Source: an uncultured delta proteobacterium (lineage in GTDB: Bacteria; Desulfobacterota; Syntrophia; Syntrophales; Smithellaceae). Taken from it: DNA of 64,000 bases. Shown piece after piece: positions 34,482 through 44,391 of the stretch. Within the stretch, counting starts at the first letter, position 1, and the number at the start of each line of letters is the position of its first letter. A model generated the notes under the pieces. It ran no database searches. It saw only the letters and a list, made by a program, of their open reading frames with translations, and was not told where the DNA came from. The position numbers and the translations under genes were made by a program. The stretch spans positions 1 to 64,000 of the forward strand of contig CAIVQG010000043.1 in NCBI GenBank assembly GCA_903907985.1, read 5' to 3'.

Positions 34482-35654
34482 TTACAGGAAGATAACATCA
34501 ACATTTTCGCCTTTTTTAATTTCCAACACACCTACCGGGAAAGAAATAATCCCTTGGGCAAAGCATAAAGCATTTATATGCGCGGAACCATGGAATTCCA
34601 GTGGGAATACTTTACCGTTTTCAAATCTAACGGGGACAAAAGACCGGCGATCACTTTTTTTGCGTTTAAAATCGGTTCCGGTGATCAGAGGAAAAGTCTG
34701 GGGAGCATAGTCATGCCCCATTAATTTGTAAATAAAGGGTTTGGCCATAATTTCAAAGGGGAAGAAAACAGAAACCGGATTACCCGGGAAAGCGAATATC
34801 GCGGTTTTATCCTTAGTCCCGAATGTCATTGGTTTGCCGGGCTGCATGGCAACTCTGTCAAATAGAATGTTGACGCCATTGGCCTTCAGTACCGCCGGAA
34901 CCAGATCATAATCACCCATGGAAACACCACCGGAGAGAAGAACCACGTCGCTTGTCTGCAAAGCCTTCCGGATCAGCTGATCTAATAAATCTTCCGTATC
35001 GCCGGCAATCCCCAGATATTCTGGCTGAATAAACATTCTTTGCACCTGCCCGATCAACTGGTAACTGTTGCTGTTGCGGATGCAGCCCGCCGGTAGGGCT
35101 TCTCCCGGTTCCTTAAGTTCGCTTCCCGTAGTGATAATGCTGATGCGGGGCTTTTTGTAAACGGGGACATTGCTGATCCCGGCATTGGCCAGCATAGCGA
35201 TATGCTGAGGTAAAATCAATGCACCCCGGGAGAGGACAACTTCACCGAGTTGAATATCTTCCCCCTGATAGCAGATATTGTCCGGAATATTACTATCCGT
35301 GATCCGGACTTTATTTTCCGGGAGGGTTTGAGTGTTTTCCACATTGACTACGCAATCAGCTCCCCGGGGTACTATCGCCCCTGTCATTATCTTCGAACAT
35401 TCATTCTTGGAAACAGTTTTTTGCGGGCTGCGACCGGCCGGAATGATTTCGATGACGCTGAGAATTTCCTGTAAATCCGCTCTGCGGCAGGCATAGCCGT
35501 CCATCGCGGATTTATTAAAGGGGGGCATGTCGGTATCCGATTGGATGTCGCAAGCCAGCACTCTGTTTAGTGAATGAAATAGTTCTACAGCTTCCATTTC
35601 CATTGTAAAAGCGGAATTTATGATTATGGTAAAAGCTTCTTCAAAAGAAATCAT
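34482..35654 (-). CDS. moeA: Molybdopterin molybdenumtransferase MoeA
   Basis: Inserts molybdate (or tungstate) into adenylated molybdopterin to make active cofactor. The 390 residues include the family motifs DMPPFNKSAMDGYA, TGAIVPRGADCVV, the active-site LLSGGVSMGDYD and PGKPMTFG, followed by FAFPGNPVS and a C-terminal barrel domain. Length is normal for a MoeA without added MoaB or Mop domains. It lies 22 nt after mobA on the same strand and ends 15 nt from the ModE-like gene, which faces it. Confidence 0.95.
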   Translation of the reverse strand: MISFEEAFTIIINSAFTMEMEAVELFHSLNRVLACDIQSDTDMPPFNKSAMDGYACRRADLQEILSVIEIIPAGRSPQKTVSKNECSKIMTGAIVPRGADCVVNVENTQTLPENKVRITDSNIPDNICYQGEDIQLGEVVLSRGALILPQHIAMLANAGISNVPVYKKPRISIITTGSELKEPGEALPAGCIRNSNSYQLIGQVQRMFIQPEYLGIAGDTEDLLDQLIRKALQTSDVVLLSGGVSMGDYDLVPAVLKANGVNILFDRVAMQPGKPMTFGTKDKTAIFAFPGNPVSVFFPFEIMAKPFIYKLMGHDYAPQTFPLITGTDFKRKKSDRRSFVPVRFENGKVFPLEFHGSAHINALCFAQGIISFPVGVLEIKKGENVDVIFL

Positions 35655-35676
35655 AATTATCTTCTACCCGGGACAA

Positions 35677-36297
35677 TCATTGTTTAATGTATTTTTTGTA
35701 GTCTTCCATCGTATTCAAATTCTTGTACCATTTCACCTCATCCGGCAACGGCATATATTTAACATCCGTTGACTGGAACAAAAGGCTGATTTTTCTTTGG
35801 TCTGCGGCGAGCAGTTTTTTTATATTATCCAGAATTGACTTTCTGTAAACCGCAAATAAAGGTTCGTGTTTCCCATTTTTCCAAGTGGGGATGACTATTT
35901 GGTGATCTTTTGCCTGCCGGATTAACTCCTTAATATATTGAATATCCAGATCCGGAATATCACAGGCCACCACAAAATTTATTTCATGGTTGGAACGCAA
36001 TAACGTTGAGTATATCCCCATCAACGGCCCTTTGCCTTCTTCCAGATCCGGAATAACCGGCAAGTTTAAAAAGCGGTATTTTTCTAGATCATTGGCGCCG
36101 ATAATAATTTCCTGGAAATGATCTTCCAGCTGAGAAACGATTTTCCCGATCAGAGTAAGGTTGTTAGCGGAAAGAAGGCTTTTATCCTGGCCCATCCGGC
36201 TGCTTTTACCTCCGGCAAGAATAATCGCGGTGGCATTTTCTTTTAGTGACAGGCGGCCGTTTACAGAATTAACGCCCTCGGCTTCAATTTTATTCAT
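35677..36297 (-). CDS. mobA: Molybdenum cofactor guanylyltransferase MobA
   Basis: Attaches GMP to Mo-molybdopterin, giving the bis-MGD cofactor that formate dehydrogenases use. The nucleotide-binding N-terminus is classic (IILAGGKSSRMGQDKSLL), then PDLEEGKGPLMGIYSTL and VVACDIPDLD as in MobA. 206 residues. About 20 residues precede the first strand, slightly longer than usual. A likely operon mobA-moeA reads away from the redox-protein genes upstream (gap 40 nt). Presence here fits its clients, the two formate dehydrogenases. Confidence 0.93.
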   Translation of the reverse strand: MNKIEAEGVNSVNGRLSLKENATAIILAGGKSSRMGQDKSLLSANNLTLIGKIVSQLEDHFQEIIIGANDLEKYRFLNLPVIPDLEEGKGPLMGIYSTLLRSNHEINFVVACDIPDLDIQYIKELIRQAKDHQIVIPTWKNGKHEPLFAVYRKSILDNIKKLLAADQRKISLLFQSTDVKYMPLPDEVKWYKNLNTMEDYKKYIKQ

Positions 36298-36337
36298 CGG
36301 TTGCTACTACTTACCGGCTGATCTGACGATAGCCAAT

Positions 36338-36928
36338 TTATTTGTTCAGTTTTTCCAGTTCCCGCACCAGGTCTTCCAGGCGGGGACGTTGATTAATATT
36401 ATGGATGTCAATGTAGCGGATAAGGCCTTTTTTATCAATCACGAACAGTGCTCTTTCTGCTGTACCGTCGGAACGCAACACGCCGAAGCTTGCTGCTACT
36501 GTCCCATGCGGCCAGAAATCAGAAAGAACTTCAAACCACAGTTTCCCCATCTGGTTTGTCCAGGAAAAAAGAGTGGGAATATTATCCACTGTAATTCCCA
36601 ATAAAACAGAATCATTGCTGGTGAATATATCCGCAATAATATTGTAACCCGGCCATTGATCGGAACAAACCGGTGTCCATGCCGCGGGCACAAAGGAAAC
36701 TACCACATTCTTCCTGTCGCGAAAATCCTGAAGAGAAACTGTTTTGCCACTAATGGATTTTAGCGTGAAATCGGGAGCAATCTGCCCCACTTTGACTTTT
36801 AATACGCTATCTATCGGCTGGAGTTCTCCGGGGTTATAAATATTGTTTTTAAAGGCATCGGATGCGGCATAAGCGCTACAAGCGAAAAAACAAACAACTA
36901 AGGCAAGCAGAATTGCCGTTTTTTTCAT
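36338..36928 (-). CDS. Exported peroxiredoxin (AhpC/TSA family)
   Basis: Predicted periplasmic thiol peroxidase. A signal peptide (KKTAILLALVVCFFACSAYA) is followed by a peroxiredoxin fold: VGQIAPDFTLKSISGKTVSLQDFRDRK, then FVPAAWTPVCSDQ with the peroxidatic Cys88. I see no second (resolving) Cys in the mature part, so it is of the 1-Cys or externally resolved type. ATG 36928 is the second of two adjacent Met codons. It starts 6 nt after the thioredoxin-like gene, which probably reduces it. Confidence 0.87.
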   Translation of the reverse strand: MKKTAILLALVVCFFACSAYAASDAFKNNIYNPGELQPIDSVLKVKVGQIAPDFTLKSISGKTVSLQDFRDRKNVVVSFVPAAWTPVCSDQWPGYNIIADIFTSNDSVLLGITVDNIPTLFSWTNQMGKLWFEVLSDFWPHGTVAASFGVLRSDGTAERALFVIDKKGLIRYIDIHNINQRPRLEDLVRELEKLNK

Positions 36929-36937
36929 CATCTCCTC

Positions 36938-37513
36938 CTATTTCAGTCCAGCTGATCTTACAAGCCCTGCCAGAAAAAGATCAATATTTTCCAGTGCACC
37001 CAGGCGTGAATAGATGACCTCCGTGTGTCCGCCGGTTATCTTCACGGCGATAAAGTATGGCGTTCGCACCTCACCCATAATCTTATGGATTTTAAAATCT
37101 TCATCAGGAATCAGCGGAAAGGCGACTGCATATTTCCTCTTATAAGTTCCAACTTCAAATGCAGTGTTGCCAGCGCCAATGCCGATAATTTTAACTTGAT
37201 CTTTCAGAGCCGGATTGTTCTCGATCAATCCGGAAAGACGGTTGACATTGGGAGCCTCGGCCTGGCAATAAGGGCAGTACATGCTGTATATTTGTAAAAT
37301 TACAATTCTTGCTTTTATCTGGCTGATCTGGAATGTTTTTCCGGAAGATCGCAATCCCAGATATTTAAGCTCGCCAGAATTATTCGGCAGTAGTAATTCC
37401 ATTTCCGGCAGGGGCCTTCCCACGGGGGGTGCTGTGTTTTCCGCAGCTCCGGTTACATTCGCCATAAAGATAACCAACATGGCTGTGGCTAACCCGAAAA
37501 TCTTTTTGAACAT
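36938..37513 (-). CDS. Exported TlpA/ResA-like thioredoxin-fold protein
   Basis: 191 residues with a signal peptide (FKKIFGLATAMLVIFMANVTGA) and a redox motif CPYC (80-83) in IYSMYCPYCQAEAPNVNRL. Later comes the cis-Pro region in RTPYFIAV and GGHTEVIYSRLGAL, a TlpA-type ending. A periplasmic thiol-disulfide reductant is the likely role. It is cotranscribed with the peroxiredoxin, suggesting a reductase-peroxidase pair guarding periplasmic (selenium-containing?) enzymes; the latter part is speculation. Confidence 0.85.
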   Translation of the reverse strand: MFKKIFGLATAMLVIFMANVTGAAENTAPPVGRPLPEMELLLPNNSGELKYLGLRSSGKTFQISQIKARIVILQIYSMYCPYCQAEAPNVNRLSGLIENNPALKDQVKIIGIGAGNTAFEVGTYKRKYAVAFPLIPDEDFKIHKIMGEVRTPYFIAVKITGGHTEVIYSRLGALENIDLFLAGLVRSAGLK

Positions 37514-37531
37514 AACATGCTCCTGAACTGA

Positions 37532-38527
37532 TTATTGTGTCATCCTTCTGGCCACGATCTCTTTTAAGATACTTACAAGTTCCGCCGGGCTTGGTTTGGC
37601 GAGTTGGCAGTCGGCGCCCACGGATTCACCCTTGTGGCGCAATTTGTCTGTGATCAGGGAAGAAAAGAGAATAACGGGCAGTATTATAAGGTCAGAGTCG
37701 CTTTTAATTTTTTGGCACAGATGGTAACCGTCCATTTCCGGCATTTCAATGTCCGAAATAACGACATCGAGAAAATCGGTAACAGGCTTATTCTCCGTAA
37801 CGGCCTTTTTCTTCAAGTCTTCCAGGTATGTCCAGGCTTCTCTGCCATCCACCACCGAAGTAACGATGAATTCTTTCTCCTCTTCGAGGAGTTGCTTTGT
37901 TGCCCTGCGTATCATTCCCGAGTCGTCAGCATGGAGAACCTTCAAGGGGTATTTCATTGCGGTAGTCAGCGCCTCAGATGCTGCCGCCTCGTTTCGGCCT
38001 TCCGGAAGTTTGGGTACGGCTAGACGGGGATCGAGCTCACTGATGATCCTTTCGAGGTCGAGCATAAGAACTGTTTTGTTCTCCAGGAGAATCATGCCTG
38101 TAATTGCTTCCGAGAATCTTTGCAGGTAAACATCCAAAGGTTTGATATTGGCCCAGCTGGTGCGGTGGATTCTCGTGACCCCGGAAACCAGGAATGCGGA
38201 TGTGACTTGGTTGAACTCCGTGATGATGACAATCGGAGGTTTCTCCTGGGAGCGTTCTTTGCCCAGCCAGATAGCGAGGTCCACAAGGATGATGACCTTG
38301 TCGCGGTGGTTGAAAACGCCGGCAACAAAGTTGGCTGCATTAGGTGGTTTATGGATTTGGGCGGGCAGGCTGATAATTTCGACCACCTTTGCTACGTTGA
38401 CACCGTAGTAACCGCGATATCCACCATTACCACCATTACCACCATCCTCATCGACATAAAGCTCGATTATCTCTAATTCGTTGGTACCGCTTTCCAACAA
38501 GATTCCTTTATTGGCTGTTATTGCCAT
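37532..38527 (-). CDS. cheV: CheV-type chemotaxis adaptor (CheW-receiver)
   Basis: Coupling protein of chemoreceptor arrays. It has a CheW domain (ILLESGTNELEIIELYV...YYGVNVAKVVEIISLP; NFVAGVFNHRDKVIILVDLAIWLG) and a C-terminal receiver with acceptor Asp in DVVISDIEMPEMDGY and Lys in QLAKPSP. 331 residues, somewhat long: the N-terminal strand is interrupted by a DGGNGGNGGYRG insertion encoded by a short repeat at about 38420-38450. No other chemotaxis gene is nearby, and the gene follows the Cache-PAS kinase on the same strand. Confidence 0.93.
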   Translation of the reverse strand: MAITANKGILLESGTNELEIIELYVDEDGGNGGNGGYRGYYGVNVAKVVEIISLPAQIHKPPNAANFVAGVFNHRDKVIILVDLAIWLGKERSQEKPPIVIITEFNQVTSAFLVSGVTRIHRTSWANIKPLDVYLQRFSEAITGMILLENKTVLMLDLERIISELDPRLAVPKLPEGRNEAAASEALTTAMKYPLKVLHADDSGMIRRATKQLLEEEKEFIVTSVVDGREAWTYLEDLKKKAVTENKPVTDFLDVVISDIEMPEMDGYHLCQKIKSDSDLIILPVILFSSLITDKLRHKGESVGADCQLAKPSPAELVSILKEIVARRMTQ

Positions 38528-38647
38528 AGCTGTCCTTCCTTTCCCAATTGATAACTACATTCCTAAAAATATTCATTGCCCGAAACTCAGATGGGCAATG
38601 AATTAACACATTCTGCTGTCAAAAACCAGAATGTTCATCTTGCTTTT

Positions 38648-41600
38648 TCAGTCCAATACCTCCCGAACCTTGCCGGCGAGTTCATTCAGGCGAAAGGGTT
38701 TTTGGATGAAGCCATTGCAGCCGCGATTCATGATTGTCTGGGCTTCTCCATTGAGGCTGTAACCACTCGAAAGAAGAACCCGGATTAGCGGATTGATTTC
38801 CCGGAGGTGATCAAATACCTCGGAGCCCTGCATTCCCGGCATGATCATGTCCAGAACAATCAGGTCTATTTTGTCTTTCTTCTCCATGTAAACAGCAATA
38901 GCCTCTTGACCGCTGCCGGCCGCATAGACCTTGTATCCCAGTGTCTCCAGAAGTTCCTTGTTGACTTCCAGAACTGTAATTTCATCATCCACCAGCAGGA
39001 TCGTTTCCGTGCCCCTGACGATTTTCCCGGCTGCCGTCTTTTCCTGCATCACGTCCTTTTCCGATGCGGGCAAATAGATGGTGAATGTTGTTCCCTGGCC
39101 GGGTTCGCTTTCCACATTGATTATGCCCTGGTGCCCTTTAATGATTCCATATACTGTCGCCAGTCCCAGACCGGTACCTCGTCCCATTTTCTTCGTTGTG
39201 AAAAATGGTTCGAAGATGCGCTCTCGAGTCTTCTCATCCATTCCTATGCCGGTATCGGTTACTGTTGTTTTCACGTATTTCCCCGGCTGCACGGAGTAGA
39301 GAAGAGCTTGCTCAGCGTTCAAAAGAACATTCTGGGTAGCAAGATAGATATTCCCACCCCCAGGCATGGCTTGCCAGGCATTTACATACAGATTCAAGAA
39401 TACCTGTTCCATTTGTCCGCGGTCAACTTCCACGCTCCAGAGGTCTTTGCCCGATTGCCGGTGAAGGGAGATTTCTTTTTTTGTTCTGCCGAACATGGAG
39501 GATGTATTTTCAAGAATTTCGTTCATGTCGGTGGGCTTGATTTCATATCTTCCCCCACGGGCGAACCCCAGAAGTTGCCGGGTTAAATCAGCCCCGCCTT
39601 GCACCTGTTCCTCAATTCGTAAGAGCATCTCATAAGCAGGATCATTTTGACTTAGGTGTCGCAATATCAGTGAAGCATAGCCCTGAATCCCCATGAGCAG
39701 ATTATTGAAGTCATGGGCGATGCCACCGGCCAGGATGCCTATAGCTTCCATCTTGTCTGCCTGCTGCAGGCGCTCTTCCAGAAGCCGTTTGTCTTCTGCG
39801 GCCTGCTTTCTGTCGGTAATATCTTCTGCCACTCCTTCTATCCAGCCCTTAGCAGGAATTAGTTTAGCGGAAAAACGAATCCACTTGACTGAGCCATCGT
39901 TACGTCTGAACAATGCTTCATAGTTATCGCACTGACCATGCTCCTTTATGATTGCCAGCAGCTTCTTCCGAGCTGACGGATCAGCGTATCGTTCTGCAAT
40001 ATTGAAGTTGCCGGACAAAAGCTCTTCCCGATTTTTATATCCGACAAAGCGAGCATAACTATCATTGGCTTCAAGCACTATGCCTGTTGTCGTATCTGCC
40101 CGATATATTCCGATCTGAGCATTCATAAAAATGTTTCGATATGTTTCTTCTGCGGCTTTCAATTTTTCTTCCGCTCGCTTGCGGTCGGTGATGTCGGTCA
40201 AAAAACCTTCCAGATGCAAAGGAATGCCGTCGGCAGACCTGATGGCTCTGGAGTTCAGGGAAATCCAGCAGATACTGCCATCTTTACGGTGCATTTGTGC
40301 TTCAAAGCCATTCACGGCTCCCTTTTCATTGATCAATTTCAAGTATTCTTCGCGCGCTTCGGGGCTGACATAAAGCTGCCTGCGGATATCTGTCACCGCA
40401 GCCATCAGGTCGTCCGGTGATTCATAGCCGAGAATATGGGTGAAGGCAGGGTTGACGCTCAGGAAACTACCATCCATAGTGGTCTGAAAAATACCTTCCA
40501 CGGCATTCTCGACAATGGATCGATAATTTTCTTCAGCCTCCCGGCGTTTTGCCTCCACTTGCAGTCGCTTCGTTATATCCCGACCGGCAAAGATAGCACC
40601 TATAGCTTTCCCTTGTGAATCAGTCAATAATCGGACTCTGAGTTCCATTGGTATATAGTACCCATCCTTGTGCCGTGTCCTCGTTTCAAATATTATTTCG
40701 CGCCAATTTTGCTTAATACCATCCAGGTAAATTTGCGCAATCCGTTCCAGATCATCCGGATGTGTAAGGCTAAGTCCTTTAATGCCAATCATGTCTTCAG
40801 GGTCATATCCAAGAGTTTCTCTGTACGAGGGCGTCACGTACTGATATGCGCCTGTTGAGTCCACTAAAGAAACGCAATCCGACATGTTTTCTGTGATCAG
40901 ACGTAATTTCTCTTCCGACTTCAACAGTAACTCTTCGGCCTGTCGGCGCTTCTCTCCTTCCGAGATGATAAACCAGGCTTTGAACCCAAAGTAAGCAAAT
41001 ACAACTCCAGCCAGCAGCAGAAAAGCGATGAGTACGATGAGTTTGTCCCGGAAATCCTTCAGAGAAGAGAGAATTTCCTCTTCCGAGGAGGCAACAACTA
41101 TCGACCAGAAAGTATTCCCGATTTTTATGGGCGTGTACACGGCATTTTTCGTGACGATCTCTACCTTATTCCCCCGGATGTTATCAAAGGTGTAGGTGGT
41201 TAAGCCCTGATGACCCTTGAGCATATCTTCGGCCATGACCAGGATAGAGGGAAAATCCTTACAGTTATCAAAAACAGATTTCCCGGTATGGCCGGGAACG
41301 GGGCAGTATAGTTCCGTGCCATCCCGGCTGATCATCCAGGCATAGCCCGTATTCCCTATCTTTATGTCTTCGAGGTATCGCTTTGCCAGAGCCTGAAAAT
41401 TGACAGTGATGGCAATCGTGCCCTGGTAGGTATTGTTCCTGAAAACGGGAACATGGATGGCAACCGTGTCGTATCCTTGTACAGCGAAAAATACATCACT
41501 GACAACGGGCTTATGAGTGCTCATAATCTCGCGGACATGCTTCTGGTTAGAGATATTTCTACCGATGGCGTCGCGATTAAAAGGAAAAGTGTAAATAATC

Positions 41601-41911
41601 ACGCCTGCTGCATCTACACGGGTGATCGCTTTGATCTTGTCCTGATTTACCCGAAACAGGAGTTTGATGTCTTCTTTGCCCTCCTTGTCCATATCGATGA
41701 TCGGGTCCGATTCCGCCAGGGCGTTCAGGGTACGCGTCCAGTTGTCAAAAAAGTCTTCTATACCCCGTGCCGCCTGCCGGGCATGGATAAACTGTTCGCT
41801 ATTAATACGATTGACGGCTTCCCGTTTGGCCTGGTTATAGAAGGAAGTGAAGAGAAAAATACAAATTCCCAGCATCACAGCAAGGAAAAGAAGCCTGTAC
41901 CGAAGTTTCAT
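38648..41911 (-). CDS. Cache/PAS hybrid sensor histidine kinase
   Basis: Membrane sensor kinase, 1087 residues from ATG 41911 (RBS AGAAGGGG); the longer frame from 41947 lacks a signal. A first membrane helix (YRLLFLAVMLGICIFLFTSFY) and a second at about residue 310 enclose a double-Cache periplasmic domain. Three PAS domains follow, then HisKA with GGIAHDFNNLLMGIQGY, HATPase with NLYVNAWQAMPGGG, DTGIGMD and GTGLGLATVYG, and a complete receiver with VLDMIMPGMQGSE and GFIQKPFRL. The receiver has SSGYS, with Tyr encoded TAC, where the kinase at 15700 carries TAG. Ligand and output partner unknown. Confidence 0.93.
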   Translation of the reverse strand: MKLRYRLLFLAVMLGICIFLFTSFYNQAKREAVNRINSEQFIHARQAARGIEDFFDNWTRTLNALAESDPIIDMDKEGKEDIKLLFRVNQDKIKAITRVDAAGVIIYTFPFNRDAIGRNISNQKHVREIMSTHKPVVSDVFFAVQGYDTVAIHVPVFRNNTYQGTIAITVNFQALAKRYLEDIKIGNTGYAWMISRDGTELYCPVPGHTGKSVFDNCKDFPSILVMAEDMLKGHQGLTTYTFDNIRGNKVEIVTKNAVYTPIKIGNTFWSIVVASSEEEILSSLKDFRDKLIVLIAFLLLAGVVFAYFGFKAWFIISEGEKRRQAEELLLKSEEKLRLITENMSDCVSLVDSTGAYQYVTPSYRETLGYDPEDMIGIKGLSLTHPDDLERIAQIYLDGIKQNWREIIFETRTRHKDGYYIPMELRVRLLTDSQGKAIGAIFAGRDITKRLQVEAKRREAEENYRSIVENAVEGIFQTTMDGSFLSVNPAFTHILGYESPDDLMAAVTDIRRQLYVSPEAREEYLKLINEKGAVNGFEAQMHRKDGSICWISLNSRAIRSADGIPLHLEGFLTDITDRKRAEEKLKAAEETYRNIFMNAQIGIYRADTTTGIVLEANDSYARFVGYKNREELLSGNFNIAERYADPSARKKLLAIIKEHGQCDNYEALFRRNDGSVKWIRFSAKLIPAKGWIEGVAEDITDRKQAAEDKRLLEERLQQADKMEAIGILAGGIAHDFNNLLMGIQGYASLILRHLSQNDPAYEMLLRIEEQVQGGADLTRQLLGFARGGRYEIKPTDMNEILENTSSMFGRTKKEISLHRQSGKDLWSVEVDRGQMEQVFLNLYVNAWQAMPGGGNIYLATQNVLLNAEQALLYSVQPGKYVKTTVTDTGIGMDEKTRERIFEPFFTTKKMGRGTGLGLATVYGIIKGHQGIINVESEPGQGTTFTIYLPASEKDVMQEKTAAGKIVRGTETILLVDDEITVLEVNKELLETLGYKVYAAGSGQEAIAVYMEKKDKIDLIVLDMIMPGMQGSEVFDHLREINPLIRVLLSSGYSLNGEAQTIMNRGCNGFIQKPFRLNELAGKVREVLD

Positions 41912-42413
41912 TTTATACCCCTTCTGAAGGATCGTTCCAACTAACATCCCTACCCGTGATTCAGGGCCTAGTTCATGATTGCCTCAAGATTCATGGTGCA
42001 GACAGTTCTCGCTTCCAGAACGAAAGCGCTTCGCTCTAATGCAGGACTGCCCGGATGTTCTGCTTGGATAATGAATTTTCTTCGAGGAGTTCTTGATTTG
42101 TTCCGGGTTGATCTTTCATCTGCTGCTCCCCTGTTGTTATAAGCGATAAGGCTTGTAAGCAAGAAGGAACGATAATAGGAAAAGGCAGGGACATTTGCCT
42201 TGCCATACAGCTGTTGTCATTGATTTAATCCGCGAATTATCCCTCGGTGCCTGAATTTTGATGATAGCAATTCACGGTAGAACTATAAGAAACTCGGTCT
42301 TGTAAGTCAAGGGAATATTGGCCAGAGGACGAGGGGATGTCGTGTTGCGGGAGAAGGTGATTTGCAGAGGTATTAATAGTCAACAATTATAGCGCTTTTA
42401 TTTAGAATCGGGA
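41912..42413. other. Intergenic stretch, no recognised feature
   Basis: No gene, RNA or strong repeat is seen between the kinase start and the alr stop. A 64-codon minus-strand frame at 41968-42162 has no supporting signal. The kinase promoter (minus strand) presumably lies in the last 200 nt. Confidence 0.4.
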
Positions 42414-44369
42414 TTAAATATCCCAGATGAAAATGACGCCGCTGGTGGGAAAAATCCATTCCTTATCGGATACATTAATCTCTATGAATTTTCCCTTGTC
42501 CCGAATTATCGAAGGAGAAGGGTGCCTGCCGGCAAAAAAACTTTCCACCCGTACGTTTTTCAAATCGGCCTTTTCATAATTAAAAGTAATACCGACGCCG
42601 CGCGTCGGATATACAAGGTAAATCGGGAAGATATTATTGTTCTTGGCCTTCTTGGTGACAATATCTATGGCAATTTTAACTTCTGAATTGATTTTTTTCT
42701 TCAGGTTATCGTTCCCGCACCAGACCTCGTAACCACGCTCGGTTATTTTGGCGGCGGTAATCGGAATATCTTCATCATCAATACGTACTCGTTCGACGTG
42801 GAAATCCTTTTCCATGACCAATTCCTCTCCGCCACCCAAAAGCCAGCGATATTCACAGCGCGGGTCTTCCAGCAGGGCGGACAATTGTTGATTGTTCTGA
42901 GCGCAGCCGATCATGAAAACATTGTTTTTGATGGTTTTCCTATATTCAATATGGGCGCCGACCTGAAAATAAGCGCCAAAACGCGATGTCTTCTTGGTTG
43001 CTTCGGGTAATTGAGTAATCTTGATATCATAGCGGAAGCCGGTCCGCAATTCCAGCTGCCGGTCTTCTTTTCCAAACAGAGTTTCAAACATTTCATAGTA
43101 GATGGCATCGCCCAGCTCTTCGTTGTGTGTTCGGGCCTGGAAACAATGCCGGATGATGTTGTCGATGCGGGCGAGGGATTTTTCCTCCCCGGGAATATAG
43201 ATTCGCCGCAGCCGCGGCTCAACCGCGTCGGTTTTACCTTTTTGTAAAAAAACACGGGGTGCCCGCTTGCCCAAAGCGCAAAGTACTTCGTAGCTGATCG
43301 TTTGCGCTTTGGCGGCAATTTCATTCGCGCTGATATATTCATCGCCCTGTTTACCCAGAAGAACAACTTCATCTCCCACAGCACATTCGGGAATATTCGT
43401 GACATCAATAGTGCACAAATCCATGGAAATTCGCCCGACCAGAGGCGCCCTCTTGCCTTTGATTAGAGCCTCGCCCTGGTTAGAAAGAATAAAGCCGTAC
43501 CCGTCGCCGTAGCCAACAGGAATAGTGGCAATGCGCGTCTTTGATTTCGTCACGTAAGTGCTGTTATAGCCAATGCCATATCCGGGAGGAAAATCCTTGA
43601 TTAAGACGATAGTTGTTTTAAAAGACATTACGGGGCTAAGCCCGGTTTTGGTTTCCGTACCGGGTGAAGGATAAATACCGTAAGTCATGATTCCCGGACG
43701 CACCATATCTAAATTAAATTGCGGATAATTTAAAATACCGCCGCTGTTATCCATGTGTCGCAGAGGTATCTTGATGTTCAGCTCGTCTAGCCTTGCCAGT
43801 AAATTGGAAAACAACTGCCACTGCTGATCATTATAGGGGGCGATTGTTTCACTCGATGCCAGATGGGTGAAAATTCCTTCCAGTGTGATTTCCGGAAGCG
43901 CCAGGACATTGCGGATAAGTTCGATGGCTTCGCTGTGCATAGTGCCGCCGCGTCCCATGCCCGTATCAACTTCGATATGAACAGACATGTTGCCGTCTGT
44001 GGACTTTGCCGCTTTTTGCAGTTTCCACGCAAAGTTCAGGTCGGAAATGGACGGCGTCAGATTATATTTGATGATTTCTTCGATTTCCGATTCCGTGGAA
44101 GGTCCGAGAATGACAATCGGTGCTTCAATGCCGCTGACACGCAGCTGCACTCCTTCATCGGCATTGGCGACACCCAGCATCCGGGCGCCGTTTTTCAAGG
44201 CAATGTTGGATATTTCAATGGCGCCATGGCCGTAAGCATCAGCCTTGACTGCCTGCATGAAATCAACATGTGGCCCGATTAATTTTTTTATTTCTTTCAA
44301 ATTGCCGATGAAATTGTCAAGATCAACTTCGACCCAGCTGCGATATTTATGCTCTTTTTTTAATCCCAT
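42414..44369 (-). CDS. alr: Alanine racemase with large unknown C-terminal domain
   Basis: The first ~375 residues are a complete alanine racemase: PLP lysine in MQAVKADAYGHGA, MGRGGTMH region, GIGYNSTYVT, TIPVGYGDGYGF and VGRISMDLCTIDVT, ending SYEVLCALGKRAPRVF, the usual C-terminus. It makes D-Ala for peptidoglycan. Another ~275 residues follow without a break, a length unusual for Alr (about 370 total). The extra part is mixed alpha/beta: RIDNIIRHCFQARTHNEELGDAIYYEMFETLFG, then strand-rich segments ending EWIFPTSGVIFIWDI. I do not recognise it. It lies 22 nt after the adenylate cyclase gene. Confidence 0.9.
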   Translation of the reverse strand: MGLKKEHKYRSWVEVDLDNFIGNLKEIKKLIGPHVDFMQAVKADAYGHGAIEISNIALKNGARMLGVANADEGVQLRVSGIEAPIVILGPSTESEIEEIIKYNLTPSISDLNFAWKLQKAAKSTDGNMSVHIEVDTGMGRGGTMHSEAIELIRNVLALPEITLEGIFTHLASSETIAPYNDQQWQLFSNLLARLDELNIKIPLRHMDNSGGILNYPQFNLDMVRPGIMTYGIYPSPGTETKTGLSPVMSFKTTIVLIKDFPPGYGIGYNSTYVTKSKTRIATIPVGYGDGYGFILSNQGEALIKGKRAPLVGRISMDLCTIDVTNIPECAVGDEVVLLGKQGDEYISANEIAAKAQTISYEVLCALGKRAPRVFLQKGKTDAVEPRLRRIYIPGEEKSLARIDNIIRHCFQARTHNEELGDAIYYEMFETLFGKEDRQLELRTGFRYDIKITQLPEATKKTSRFGAYFQVGAHIEYRKTIKNNVFMIGCAQNNQQLSALLEDPRCEYRWLLGGGEELVMEKDFHVERVRIDDEDIPITAAKITERGYEVWCGNDNLKKKINSEVKIAIDIVTKKAKNNNIFPIYLVYPTRGVGITFNYEKADLKNVRVESFFAGRHPSPSIIRDKGKFIEINVSDKEWIFPTSGVIFIWDI

Positions 44370-44391
44370 TTTTATATTCAGCCTGAAAGTC

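Noticed and set aside
41968-42162. 64-codon minus-strand frame
   Set aside because: Basic composition without family resemblance or ribosome-binding site; intergenic.
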